DNA of 64,000 nucleotides from Siphonodentalium dalli (lineage: Eukaryota > Mollusca > Scaphopoda > Gadilida > Siphonodentaliidae), in NCBI GenBank assembly GCA_032622095.1, contig CP136066.1, positions 10,501,784-10,565,783 on the forward strand. Direction: 5' to 3'. The notes under the pieces are model-generated. The model worked only from the letters and a program-made list of their open reading frames with translations. It made no database searches and was not told the origin of the DNA. This document shows positions 1 through 9,589 of the stretch, in pieces (position 1 is the stretch's first letter; each line of letters begins with the position of its first letter). Both the position numbers and the translations under genes were made by a program.

Positions 1-1521
1 TGTAATGATCATGTGTTTGTGTTGTCCAGTATACTTTGGAACAGATCTTCTACGTTCGTGGCTTTTCTAGACTTCAAAAAAGCCTTCGACATTGTGGATA
101 GAGAACTGCTTGAATACCGTTTGTTAATGTCTGGCTTCTATCACGCAATAAAAGCGATGTATTCGTCGACTGAATCGTGTGTGCGCGCCAACAACCTCTA
201 CACTAACTGGTTTCCAACATTATGTGGAGTGAGGCAAGGGGTCAATATGTCACCATCGTTATTTAATATGTACATTAATGATCTCGCCATTAAAGTCAAA
301 AAACTATACACGGGTGTAACTGTTGGATCGAGGAAGATCAGTTTACTGCTGTATGCTGACGACCTTGCGCTGATAGCCGAAGATGAACTACACTTACGAA
401 CAATTCTAAATGTGGTAAATGAATGGTGTTCACAGTGGAGACTAGTTGTTAACACATCAAAAACTAAAAATTTTCATTTCAAACACAAACAGAGGCCACG
501 AAGTGATTTTGTTTTCAGAATAGGAGATAATATATTGGACTATGTTAGTTGTTACAAGTATTTGGGAGTGATTTTTAGCGAGGACTGTCATTTTGATAAG
601 GCCGCGGAGCATCTGTCCAAGGCGGGAGGGAGGGCAATCGGAGCAGTGATTTCCAAAGTACATGGACTTAACGTTGGTGCTGACACCTTCAAAAAACTCT
701 ATATGAACTGCGTGACGCCGGTACTGGACTATGCCAGTGGTGTGTGGGGTCACAGAGACTACCATGTTATAAACATGGTCCAGAATAGAGCGGAACGTTA
801 TTTCCTAGGTGTTCACCGATTTGTGCCCTTACCTGCACTTAACGGTGAACTTGGATGGAAGTTCTCGATGCATCGGAGGTGGTTGGAGGAGGCCAGCCTG
901 TGGAACAGACTCATCTTGATGGACCATTCTGGATTGACAAAACATATGTTTATGGTAGAGTTCTTTTCCGTCTCGATGGACAACAGGTGCAGGGGAATTA
1001 GGGAGATGTTTTCAAAGGCTAACATGTGTGAAATATATGACTATATGAGTAAATGTGACATAGAAAAATTAACAATAAAACTGAATGAACTTAATTATGC
1101 TAACTGGCTTGCTGATGTCAAGCGCCTCAGCAAGCTCCGTACCTACAAACTATTCAAAACCACATACTGTGTGGAACCATACGTGCTTTCGCGGATATCG
1201 TGCAGAGAACGCTCGCTGATGGCTCAGTTCTGTTGTGGCATCTTGCCTCTCAGACTAGAAACGTGTCGTTTCCGAAATGAGGACGTGGAGGATAGGATTT
1301 GTGTTTTGTGTCAGACAGGCGAGGTGGAAACTGAACTTCACTTTCTCATTCGTTGTCCGGCTTACAGTCAGGAACGTTCAGACCTATTTTCTCTTGTAGA
1401 TATTTCCCCGTTTCATTCGGATGTAGATATCATGGCTCACTGTGTAAATAACTGTGCTGTACATACTGCTCGATTTATATCTCAGGCATATTCAATCAGA
1501 CAATCAAAACTATCCAAATAG
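1..1521 (+). CDS. LINE-A ORF2, 3' part: reverse transcriptase and C-terminal zinc-knuckle tail (5' end outside window)
   Basis: The frame is open from base 1, so the protein continues upstream of the window; there is no convincing start codon. The reverse transcriptase palm is clear: FLDFKKAFDIVDRELL near 70-115, GVRQGVNMSPSLFN near 225-270, and an intact catalytic YADDLALI near 352-375. A thumb/connection region follows, then near 1290-1365 a C-x2-C...H-x4-C cluster (CVLC ... HFLIRC) typical of the tail of Jockey/CR1-like non-LTR retrotransposons. In the family this enzyme copies element RNA at a nicked target site. No stop or frameshift is seen over about 500 codons, so this part is well preserved compared with the other elements here. 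The endonuclease and any ORF1 would lie before the window. The clade is not certain. Confidence 0.9.
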   Translation, partial: CNDHVFVLSSILWNRSSTFVAFLDFKKAFDIVDRELLEYRLLMSGFYHAIKAMYSSTESCVRANNLYTNWFPTLCGVRQGVNMSPSLFNMYINDLAIKVKKLYTGVTVGSRKISLLLYADDLALIAEDELHLRTILNVVNEWCSQWRLVVNTSKTKNFHFKHKQRPRSDFVFRIGDNILDYVSCYKYLGVIFSEDCHFDKAAEHLSKAGGRAIGAVISKVHGLNVGADTFKKLYMNCVTPVLDYASGVWGHRDYHVINMVQNRAERYFLGVHRFVPLPALNGELGWKFSMHRRWLEEASLWNRLILMDHSGLTKHMFMVEFFSVSMDNRCRGIREMFSKANMCEIYDYMSKCDIEKLTIKLNELNYANWLADVKRLSKLRTYKLFKTTYCVEPYVLSRISCRERSLMAQFCCGILPLRLETCRFRNEDVEDRICVLCQTGEVETELHFLIRCPAYSQERSDLFSLVDISPFHSDVDIMAHCVNNCAVHTARFISQAYSIRQSKLSK

Positions 1522-1637
1522 CAAAAAAATGCATTAATAATAATATTGTATTTGTGTACTAAGTGACTTATAGGTCCTATGGGCCGGATGTTTGTTAACA
1601 TAACGTCACTGTAATAAACAAATAAATATAAATCTAA
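1522..1637 (+). mobile_element. LINE-A 3' UTR and 3' end
   Basis: A short AT-rich tail follows the reverse transcriptase stop and ends in an AATAAACAAATAAA-type run near 1614-1627, as expected for a non-LTR element 3' end. Immediately after it (1638) an unrelated open frame begins in mid-protein, so the LINE appears to have inserted into, or been joined to, the Polinton fragment. No clean target-site duplication can be checked because the LINE 5' end is outside the window. Confidence 0.6.
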
Positions 1638-1853
1638 TCTGCAGTCGAAGATATCATTCATCGTGGTAAAAGTCCGAAAGAGGTATATTTGAAACAAGGT
1701 AAAGAAGCATTGAAATCTTTTGGAAGGGAAACAATAAAGAAAATATCAACACCAAAACGCATAAGTAGATCATCGAGGTCTTTGAAAAATCATTCTTCTC
1801 ACAAACGAGTTAGAAGTAAGTCCATTAAAACACCTGTATATATATTTGATTAA
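1638..1853 (+). pseudogene. C-terminal piece of a small basic Polinton protein
   Basis: A stop-to-stop frame of 71 codons has no start and is very rich in Lys, Arg and Ser (KRISRSSRSLKNHSSHKRVR). It ends 2 bases before the start of the capsid pseudogene, which suggests the tight gene spacing of a Polinton/Maverick. Its 5' part is missing where LINE-A ends. A basic protein next to the capsid gene could bind packaged DNA; this function is inference from composition and position only. Confidence 0.4.
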
Positions 1854-1855
1854 TC

Positions 1856-3132
1856 ATGATAATGCAAAATGGATCATGCTAATGCAGCAAGTCCGAGTTA
1901 GTTGCTTCTGATGTCCCACCAACAATGACAACAATGTTGGAATCACAATGGATAGAACATCACCCGATTAGCTCTTTGAATAATTCTGCACCGGTAGAAT
2001 TTGTAATTCCGCCTCAAACTGAAAAATGGACAGATGTGAATCAATCATAATTGTACCTGAAAATCAAAATCACAAAAGCAGATGGAACAAACTTGGTTGA
2101 TGGTACTGATGAAATTGCGCCAGTTAACAACTTTTTCCATAGCATATTCAGTAGTATCGATATTTACCTAAATAACAAACTTGAAACGGCGAACGGAGAT
2201 ACCTATCCTTATCGAGCCTACATGGAAAATCTCTTGGCTTATTCTAGTGAATGTAAAGAAAATCAACTTGCCGCACTAGAAATGTGGTATCCAGATACTG
2301 CTAAACAGTTCACCGAAAACACTAAAGCTGGTGGTAATGATGGATTGAAATCTCGCCAAGCAATCATAGCAGGTAGCAAAATGGTAGAATTGTGTGGTCG
2401 TTTACACACAGATATATTTCTACAAGTGAAATACTTACCAAATAGAATTGAGATAAGAATTCGTCTCAATAGAGCGAATCAAAAATTCTCTTTAATTGGT
2501 CAAGACGATGGAAAAGCAGTTTTCAATGTCTGTACAATTACGCTGATGCCAGTAGTAGCAAATAACTTGAACCAAACAATAATACAGAGAAATATGAAAA
2601 TACCGATTAGAAGAGTTGAAGTGAAAACATTCACTATTGGTGCGGGACTTAGATAAAAACTTGAATATCACCTTTTTCAAGGACAATTGCCAAAGAGACT
2701 TTTCATAGGCTTGGTATCAAACAAAGATATGAATGGCGATATTGAAACGAACCCATTCCATTTCCAACTCTTCAATCTGAAAAAGCTTGAAGTTAGTCAG
2801 GACGGGCATACCATCCATAACCGACCATTTGAACCAAACTTTGCATCAGATCTTATTTATCACTGTATCAGTCTTCGGGTATGTTTGGACTAAACAAATC
2901 CTTCGGTTTGAATCTCGAAAAATACATGAGTGGTTATTGTTTCTGGGGTTACGACCTCACACCTGACCAAGGAGCAGAGGAAGGACATTTGCATCCTATA
3001 AAAACCGGTAACATAAGGTTAGAGCTTCAGTTTGCTGCAGCTCTAGCTTCAGTGATCAACGTGATAGTCTATGCTGAGTTCGATAATCAAACTGAAATCA
3101 ACAGTTTGCGAGAAATAATAACAGATTATTAA
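1856..3132 (+). pseudogene. Polinton/Maverick (adintovirus-like) major capsid protein, broken
   Basis: The ATG at 1856 opens a frame whose product resembles the double jelly-roll major capsid protein of Polintons, often annotated in invertebrates as F54H12.2-like. Recognisable blocks are SQWIEHHPISSLN near 1945, the NNFFHSIFSSIDIYLN block near 2126, the YRAYMENLLAYSS block near 2213, LPKRLFIGLV near 2684, and the final FWGYDLTPD...YAEFD segment (2881-3132). The copy is dead: in-frame stops lie at 1880-1882, 2048-2050 and 2654-2656, and the reading frame changes between about 2877 and 2893. Length and block order match the family. The protein would form the outer capsid shell. Recognition is from memory of the family. 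Confidence 0.75.
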
Positions 3133-3140
3133 AAGCATGG

Positions 3141-3371
3141 ATGGATTTGGAGGAAAAATTGAGACTGCAAGTTGGAGGACTCGATTTCATTCCATATTAT
3201 GTTTCTATCCTTGACAAAGTTCGGAAAACTTTCGAGAAATGTTTCGTTCATGAAATACAAATTCAAATTTCAAAAGAAGTGACACTCAATTGTGATGGAT
3301 CATCCAAGTCAGACACGACCTTTACTTTGTCTTTGGACACCACCTATACAATGGGTAGATATGTTCATTGA
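3141..3371 (+). CDS. Unrecognised short ORF in the Polinton fragment
   Basis: A 76-codon frame starts at an ATG 8 bases after the capsid stop and ends at 3371. The product is acidic at its N-terminus and shows no motif I recognise. Its position between capsid and protease, in the same orientation, suggests it is what remains of another Polinton gene, or the N-terminal part of the next one, now frameshifted. Chance is also possible at this size. Confidence 0.3.
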   Translation: MDLEEKLRLQVGGLDFIPYYVSILDKVRKTFEKCFVHEIQIQISKEVTLNCDGSSKSDTTFTLSLDTTYTMGRYVH

Positions 3372-3626
3372 TATAGCACTACTTAAATTGAACATCTACC
3401 GACCTATGGAACAATAGTATCCAGAAATAGAATCATTTACACCACGAGAAATTTGAGGCATTCAAACTTTGGAAAGATATAAAGGAAGTTGTTCATGCAA
3501 ACTGTAACCAATTTAGTTCGGTTTTTGTTGACTTGTGGTGTGAAAAAGTAAAACAATACTACGAAGAACACTAGCGAACTTCAGCATATACTAGACAAAT
3601 CATCCTACCTCTGTTCATGGTATGAT
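3372..3626 (+). other. Decayed Polinton spacer
   Basis: No open frame of useful length. By position it is decayed sequence between capsid and protease, perhaps including the lost 5' part of the protease gene. Confidence 0.3.
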
Positions 3627-4006
3627 GTGGTGTGGTCAAAAAATCAGTTACCACACGAGACACCTCATCATGTAAAAGCATACATAGTAAATACACATAT
3701 GTCAAAAAACCAGGAGAACACTGGGTTGCAATTTTCTTCAATGGAAACATTGCAACATATTTCGATTCGTTTGGGATACCAGTTATTGATAAATGTATCA
3801 AATAATTTATTCAAAGAAATTCGATCGAATGTAAAATAAACGTTGGATGGTTTCAACATCACGGTACAAACGTGTGCGGTATCTACTGCATATTTGCTTT
3901 ACATTTCTTGAAAAGTGGATATGGTATAAAAGTATTAGTTGAAATGAATTTTGATGGTGACTACTTCAAAAATGATAGAAAAGTATTTGATTGGTTTCAT
4001 AGATAA
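3627..4006 (+). pseudogene. Adenain-like cysteine protease (Polinton PRO), broken
   Basis: In the frame beginning at 3710 the sequence reads GEHWVAIFF, then YFDSFG, and from 3863 GTNVCGIYC, ending at the TAA at 4004-4006. This His...Asp...Cys order with Cys in a C-G-x-Y-C context is the signature of adenovirus-type proteases (C5/Ulp1-like) carried by Polintons for capsid maturation. All three catalytic residues are visible. The gene is nevertheless broken: an in-frame TAA lies at 3803-3805, and the upstream part (I-V-N-T and earlier) sits in another frame from 3627, so at least one indel occurred before 3710. Together with the capsid pseudogene it identifies the fragment as Polinton. Confidence 0.75.
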
Positions 4007-4312
4007 AATGTGCTCATTACCAATTGTTTAAATATGTTAAAATCACAAATATTTGTAAATATGTTGATTGTTAATTAATGATGAAATGAGTTACCAAATG
4101 TAAATTATGTTCATTGTATTACCAATTATTGATTGTAAATATGATAATTTCATGATCAGTTGTAAATATGTTGATTCGTAATTCAAAAATAAAAGTTATG
4201 TTGTTGAAAAACAGTGTCTGTTTTTAATGATCGTCTTCGGCAATGTCGATGAAGATCTTAATTCACCAAAAAAAGAAACAAGTTTGAAATGACGTTCGGG
4301 AAAATTGGTTGA
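4007..4312. other. AT-rich noncoding stretch with short TTGTAAATATGTTGATT-like repeats
   Basis: No gene is seen. TGTAAATATGTTGATT recurs in slightly altered form near 4050-4075, 4130-4145 and 4161-4178, and an AATAAAAG polyadenylation-like signal lies near 4186. Confidence 0.4.
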
Positions 4313-4393
4313 AAAAACACAACGACGTCGCGAACGACGTCCGCGTGTTTTACATATAACAAAATCCCATTTAGAGCATATCATTTCTCCACG

Positions 4394-4825
4394 ATGGAAT
4401 ATGCTGTTACTGATCTTGGATCTTATGTCAGAGCCATCCGTGTATCGGCCCCGAGGGACATTGTGGTGTGGGAGGCCCTTTCCTGGACAGTGTATGGTGC
4501 AGGTGAAAAGTTCTTTGAACTATTCACTTTTGTCAATGCAACTTGGGCTCGCAACCCTTCACTGTTCGGTGGACATGAGATAGAACACATCGAATGGCTT
4601 GGGACAACAGATATCTTACTCACGGTTGCGGCAAACCTTCTGCAGAGAAAACTCGTGTTTTGGAGAGAGAAAAAGCAATGCAGATTCAGCGTATCCCCAG
4701 TGAGGAATGTGAGTATACCGAAATGTATATTTCCATCTCTCATCGAGGGTTCGCTTGTGTTTCGGGAGTTGGACCAAGCGGATGGATTTGAGTTCATAAA
4801 GACCCCTTATCCACATTTCTTGTGA
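4394..4825 (+). CDS. Unrecognised 143-residue ORF, possibly a degenerate OTU-like domain
   Basis: The ATG at 4394 opens 143 codons; the frame is in fact open from about 4313, so the true start could be upstream. The layout PRDIVVWEALSWTVYGAG, then FVNATWARNPSLFGG, then GTTDILLTVAANLL recalls the OTU cysteine-protease fold (catalytic block followed by yl/gxW block followed by the A-ll block). The position where OTU enzymes have the catalytic Cys reads VVW here, so if the resemblance is real the copy would be inactive. A histone-type stem-loop follows 13 bases after the stop. It may belong to the neighbouring Polinton fragment or to a host gene; I cannot decide. OTU assignment is weak. Confidence 0.45.
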   Translation: MEYAVTDLGSYVRAIRVSAPRDIVVWEALSWTVYGAGEKFFELFTFVNATWARNPSLFGGHEIEHIEWLGTTDILLTVAANLLQRKLVFWREKKQCRFSVSPVRNVSIPKCIFPSLIEGSLVFRELDQADGFEFIKTPYPHFL

Positions 4826-4838
4826 TCTGACATAAAAC

Positions 4839-4859
4839 GGTCCTTTTCAGGGCCACCCA
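4839..4859 (+). terminator. Histone-type mRNA 3' stem-loop
   Basis: GGTCCTTTTCAGGGCC (4839-4854) forms a 6-bp stem (one G-T wobble) with the loop TTTC, flanked by ATAAAAC before and ACCCA after. This matches the metazoan replication-dependent histone 3' end in stem length, loop and both flanks. It sits 13 bases after the stop of the 4394-4825 ORF and on the same strand. No histone gene is seen nearby, and I see no clear purine-rich U7 (HDE) element downstream. Confidence 0.75.
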
Positions 4860-4908
4860 AAACCTGCTATCAGATGGCTCTTGCATGCACATTTTAACAG
4901 CACTACCG

Positions 4909-5339
4909 CTTTCGAATCTATTCGAAGACTTTTGCTTTTGTTAAAAATGCACTGGTAAAGCAGCAAAATTTACTTCTATTTTTTGCTCGGTATTATTCAA
5001 AGTTCAGTGTGTCCAGCGAAGGTGAACGCCCTTCGCTGACAACACTGCCATTAGAATCCGAGAACAAATAGAAGCATCAGTAAATTGTGCTCTTTTCTGT
5101 CAAAAAACATCATATTTCTACGAATAAAAAAGACCGATTTGACTCGGAGAAATTTTTATATGTACCATTTTACCATTATCTCATAACATATTTCACTGAA
5201 AGGTAATTTCTACAAGTACATTTTACAACTCTATCGTCTTCGAATCTATTCGAAGACTTTCGCTTTTGTTAAAAATACACTGGTAAAGTAGCACAATTTA
5301 CTAATGCTTCTATTTTGCTCGATATTATTCTAAGTTTAG
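4909..5339 (+). repeat. Two direct copies of a ~100-bp sequence with an internal palindrome
   Basis: Copies lie at about 4909-5007 and 5237-5339, starting at CGAATCTATTCG and running through CACTGGTAAAG to TATTATTC. The second copy begins with a perfect 9-bp stem, TCTTCGAATCTATTCGAAGA (5237-5256). The sequence between them shows no gene. Confidence 0.6.
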
Positions 5340-5825
5340 TTCATGAAATTTGTCATTTATGTTAATATTGACATGTAGATGGGAACGAGTTATTTTGGGG
5401 TCATTTGGCAAAAAAAACATGGCCGTTGACAGCAGCCATCTTGGATTTAAAAATGCAACCCATTAGCACGGTTTACATGCCATACATTTTGTCTGATCAT
5501 CATGAACTTTGTTAGTTATGTTAATATTGACATGTAGATGGGAATGAGTCATTTTGGGGTCATTCGGCCAAAAGACATGGCCGCCAGCAGACATCTGGGA
5601 TTTTAGTCTTTGCATGAGATAACCTTTTTCACGGGCTACAGGTCGTCAGATCATCATGTAATTTGTAATGGATGTTAGCATTGACATGTATATGGGAACT
5701 TTTAATTTTGGGGTCATTCAGCCATAAAATGTGGCCGCTGGCAACCATCTTGGATTTTACTCTTTGCATGACTATATCCTTTGGCATGGGCTAAAGGTCA
5801 GGTCGTACATTTGGTAGGAACATCA
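5340..5825 (+). mobile_element. Family A tandem-repeat element, partial, plus orientation
   Basis: About three units of roughly 165 bp each run through GACATGTAGATGGGAACGAG, TTTTGGGGTCATTCGGCC, ACATGGCCGC...CCATCTTGGATTTT, then a GGGCTA...GGTC block. The same units form the elements at 13.9-16.0 kb (same strand) and 20.1-21.5 kb (opposite strand). Neither element end is visible here, so this is an internal fragment. Confidence 0.7.
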
Positions 5826-6632
5826 TGAAACATTATATATTATACTCGATATTATTCATACATTATATATTATACTCGAGATTAGTCATACATTATATAT
5901 TATACTCGACATTATTCAACATTATATATTATAATCAACATTATTCATACAATATATAATATACTCGACATTATTCATACATTATATATTATAATCGACG
6001 TTATTCGTACATTATACTCGACAATATTCGTACATTATATATTATACTCGACATTATTTATTATACTCGACATTATTCGTACATTATATTCGACATTATT
6101 CATAAATTATACTCAACATTATTCGTACATTTTATATTATACTCGACATTATTCATACATTTATATTATACTCAACATTATTCATACATTATATATTATA
6201 CTCGACTTTATTCATACATTATATATTATACTTGGCATTATTCATACATTATATATTATACTCGACATTAGTCATACATTATACTCGACATTATTCATAC
6301 ATTATACTCGACATTATTCGTACATTATACTCGACATTGTTCATACATTATATATTGTACTCGACATCATTCACACATTATATATTATACTCGACATTAT
6401 TCATACATTAAATATTATACTCGACATTATTCATGCATTATATATTATACTGGACATTATTCATACATTGTATGTTATACTGGGCATTATTCATACATTG
6501 TACATTATACTTGCCATTATTCATACATTATATATTATACTGGACATTATTCATACATTATATATTATACTCGACATTATTCATACATTATATATTATAT
6601 TCGACATTATTCATACATTATATATTATACAG
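5826..6632 (+). repeat. ~30-bp AT-rich minisatellite array
   Basis: Roughly 27 degenerate copies of TATATTATACTCGACATTAT plus TCATACATTA are arranged head to tail over about 800 bp. Shorter units lacking TATATTA occur in the middle (about 6010-6120 and 6270-6340). Long open frames across it are a by-product of the 30-bp period and are not genes. It lies 140 bp beyond the 3' end of the Mab-21-like gene. Confidence 0.9.
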
Positions 6633-6771
6633 TAGGTGGCTTCACCATGGAATATAGTTAGCCTTTGTTGACTTTTGATTCAGAAATAAATAATAGCCCC
6701 AGCAATGGTTTGTTTGTGATAAATTTATGGTTTGTGAAAATATATCAAAGTTTGTTTGTAAAGTTATGAAA

Positions 6772-8321
6772 TTAAGAGAAACACTCACCAGCGTGAATAA
6801 CTCGCAGCGACCAGAGTGTGATGAAGAGATCTCTTATAACATCACTGGGTTTAACTTCATCATGAGAGCGGTATATATCCTGGTATCTATCATGATTTGC
6901 TTCTATCATAGCATTCCATCGGTGATCACTGTGACGATGGATATCAGATCCATATAGTCTCCTCTCTATATTGTCCGTGGACGCTGTACCTCCAATATCA
7001 TGGAATATGTTATGGGTCCACCCCTCACTCAGACACACACCATAGACAGCGATAATCTCGAGGATGCGGTTACTAAGCTGATCAAAGTTCCATGATTCTG
7101 CCGTCCCATAATGCTTCAGCAGATAAAATAAGACAAGTTTGATATGATATGAAGGGAAGGCACCCTTCGGACACTCACAGTAATGCTGGCTATAATCCGG
7201 GAGGAAATAATAAGCTATACATTTAGTGAGCTGGTACGCCATTCCTGCCCCGGTCCCCGATAAGGCCTGCATCAGCCTCGACTCGGCGAATGTTGTTGTT
7301 AATAGGAACCAACCCCCGTTATCGTTAAGGATGTAGAATGCGAATGGTGGTTGTTCTCCGAGTGATTGTACGAGTCGATCACTTCGTGATAAAGTCAGAC
7401 TCTCGTCCCTCATCCCGACCGATATATCAAGCTTCATTTCTGAGTCGTTGAGTTTAAATGTTACAGCTGTGGCTTTATGGAAGAGGCTGCATTGCTTAAT
7501 GTATTTAAGGCTGGGTATTATCTCCACATTACGTATCAGTGAGTCTACTATGAGTCTCCTTAGTGTTTTTCCTGCTCCCTCTCCTGCAGCTCCCTCTATG
7601 TTATCTGTAATATACTTTCCACATGACTCACTGACTGGAAACCCATCTCTATCTATATCTACATTTCTTTTCACCGGGAAAGGTGTGAGGAGGAAATCAT
7701 TCAGCCACGGCAAAAAAATAACGAAATCTGCTTCATCCATTTTAATAGTTTTGGTATTTTCTGATACAGATCCGAGTAGCACCGCTGTACTCTGTTTAAA
7801 TATATGCCGCAGTGCTGGGTTTGAATCCTCTCTCAGATCCTTCAGACCACGCTGTATTAGTTTATGGATATCATTCATGACACGATGATTGTCTGATCGA
7901 GAGGTTGCATTGCAGTCTGTTATAAGGGAGCATAACATGTGATGAAATATGCTCCCTGTATCTGGTGCCGTCAAATTCACCCGCTGTCTTATCATCTCTA
8001 TTGTCTCTGTCATCTCCATCTCTCTCATCTCTATTACTGTCATCTCTCTCAGATCTATAATCTCTCTCCTCTCTCGCGTCTCCCTCATCTCTCTCGTCTC
8101 TCTCGTCTCTCTTGTCTCTCTCGTCTTTCTTCTCTCTCTCATCTCTCTCCTCTCTCTCGTCTCTCTCCTATCTCTCCTCTCTATCCTCTCTCTCCTGATC
8201 ACATTGAATCTTTTCATTGTTTCTATTATATCATTCAGTAGTGTTGTTTTCTCTGAGGACTCACTCAGCAGGTCGTGTTGTGGTTTTTCGACTGTTGGAT
8301 CACACCTCCAGCGCAGGTCAC
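6772..8321 (-). CDS. Mab-21/cGAS-like nucleotidyltransferase, main exon
   Basis: The minus-strand frame runs from a likely splice acceptor (TAAATTTCAG ending at 8322) to a stop at 6774-6772; the first ATG is at 8217. Counting from that ATG, residues 8-60 are a highly charged RE/RET repeat. A nucleotidyltransferase core follows: LLGSVSENTKTIK (GS at 149-150), E162-x-D164 in DEADFVIF, and a third acidic residue in KLDIS (264). The Mab-21 C-terminal domain has CECPKGAFPSYHIKLVLF (347-364). The full E-x-D...D metal-binding set suggests an enzyme able to make cyclic (oligo)nucleotides, as cGAS-like receptors do in innate immunity, but Mab-21 proteins may also be non-catalytic. No breaks. The length fits the family, which is expanded in bivalves. 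Confidence 0.85.
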
Positions 8322-8442
8322 CTGAAATTTAGATACAGTTGTCAGAATGTTTAAAACATCAGTGAGGAATATCTGTATAATTGTGTTCTATATAATCATG
8401 TAACAAAGTATGTGGATATTTAATCATTCACATATAACTTAC
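8322..8442 (-). other. Probable intron of the Mab-21-like gene
   Basis: On the minus strand a strong donor (TTACTG|GTAAGTTATATG) and an acceptor (TAAATTTCAG|GTGACC) bound 121 bases. Joining them keeps one frame: the upstream exon leaves one base and the downstream exon supplies two. Confidence 0.6.
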
Positions 8443-8507
8443 CAGTAACACCATCAAGTTGTGCAGCCTGATATCTGCTTAAATTTTTTAAATAACAGGC
8501 AAGACGA
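8443..8507 (-). CDS. Mab-21-like gene, small upstream exon (predicted)
   Basis: A 65-base segment sits between a possible acceptor (TTAATTACAG, ending at 8508) and the strong GTAAGT donor at 8442. It is open in the frame required by the main exon and reads CYLKNLSRYQAAQLDGVT. The start codon and first exon lie further upstream and were not identified. The prediction depends on splice signals only. Confidence 0.5.
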
Positions 8508-9589
8508 CTGTAATTAACATTTGACCCTGTTTGACATAATGATAATAATGCCATCCAAAATTATTTGTTTTCAGGTACCGTCGCATTGAACGTTTTATTT
8601 TATTTTTGATATGATGAAAAAAAAAAGTAAGAAAAAACAATTTGTTTTTGTTTTTATTGGTAGCACGGTATGTTGTTATCAACATGTCAGTACGCAATGA
8701 GCATTATTTACAATATAATAATTTCTTAACATATCTCTGTAATAGCAACCACAAAAGCACAGTTGCTTTTCAAGTTTAGCCATGAATGACATCATTAATT
8801 TTTATTTACAATACCATGAAATTTCGACGCGATCAAAAACGGCACAAAAAATGGGTTAAAAATCACGTGACTTCCGGCCTGCTTTTGCATAGCATCCTGG
8901 GAACAATAATATTTTTTGTCACCCGCCGACAGAGCGATTTCTTTAAAGTTTTGAGGCGAGTCGATCAACAACAGATACTCTGGTTACTGTTAATGTCCCG
9001 GCCAAATGAACACCATCATTCTATTGTTATTTAACACAGCAGTAATTTGGAAACGACACCACGACAGGTCAATTTGGAGTGATATATCGCATTTTTTCGA
9101 CTCGAAACTTGTCGAATTTGACTCGAAAAGTGAACCTATCAAAAAGTGAAAAACCGATCGATGCAATGCAATAAATTGAATAATCAAACTCAAAGTTGAA
9201 AGTGCATTTCATTTTCAACCACACCCACGAACCATTTTCTTCAACATTTCTGCAACTTGAAGAATTACCATTCCATTGAATATTGGCATTGTTGACACTG
9301 TGAATGTGTGGTAACTGTGGTTTTCTGTCTGAATTAAAACCAGACTGCAGCTTGAGTCTTGACTGAACTGTTAGTGTTACTGTTAGTGACACTGAGTGCT
9401 ACAGCCTAAAGTCACATCTATGAGTATGATCTACGTGATAGACTACTGCACTGACTGACTGACTGAGCCAGAACAAAATAAATTTCATGAAAATGCCTGA
9501 AAATCTTCTGGAACTTGGATTGGAAGGAAAATAAATCTTACCAGTCCACATTTCAATCATAGAGAGGGCTGCAATACAATACAATTTGT
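8508..9589. other. No gene seen; probable 5' side of the Mab-21-like gene
   Basis: AT-rich sequence with short chance open frames. A CTGACTGACTGACTGA run lies at about 9451-9466. First exon and promoter of the minus-strand Mab-21-like gene could be here but no TATA box or start context is convincing. Confidence 0.4.

Noticed and set aside
6433-6657. Long open frame across the 30-bp array encoding repeated FIHYILYWTL-like residues
   Set aside because: A 30-bp period keeps frames open by chance; it has no start context or conservation and is explained by the minisatellite.
7939-8332. Plus-strand frames rich in Leu/Ser (HLSRLSRLS, SLVSLVSLV)
   Set aside because: They are the reverse complement of the RE/RET repeat in the well-supported minus-strand Mab-21-like exon.
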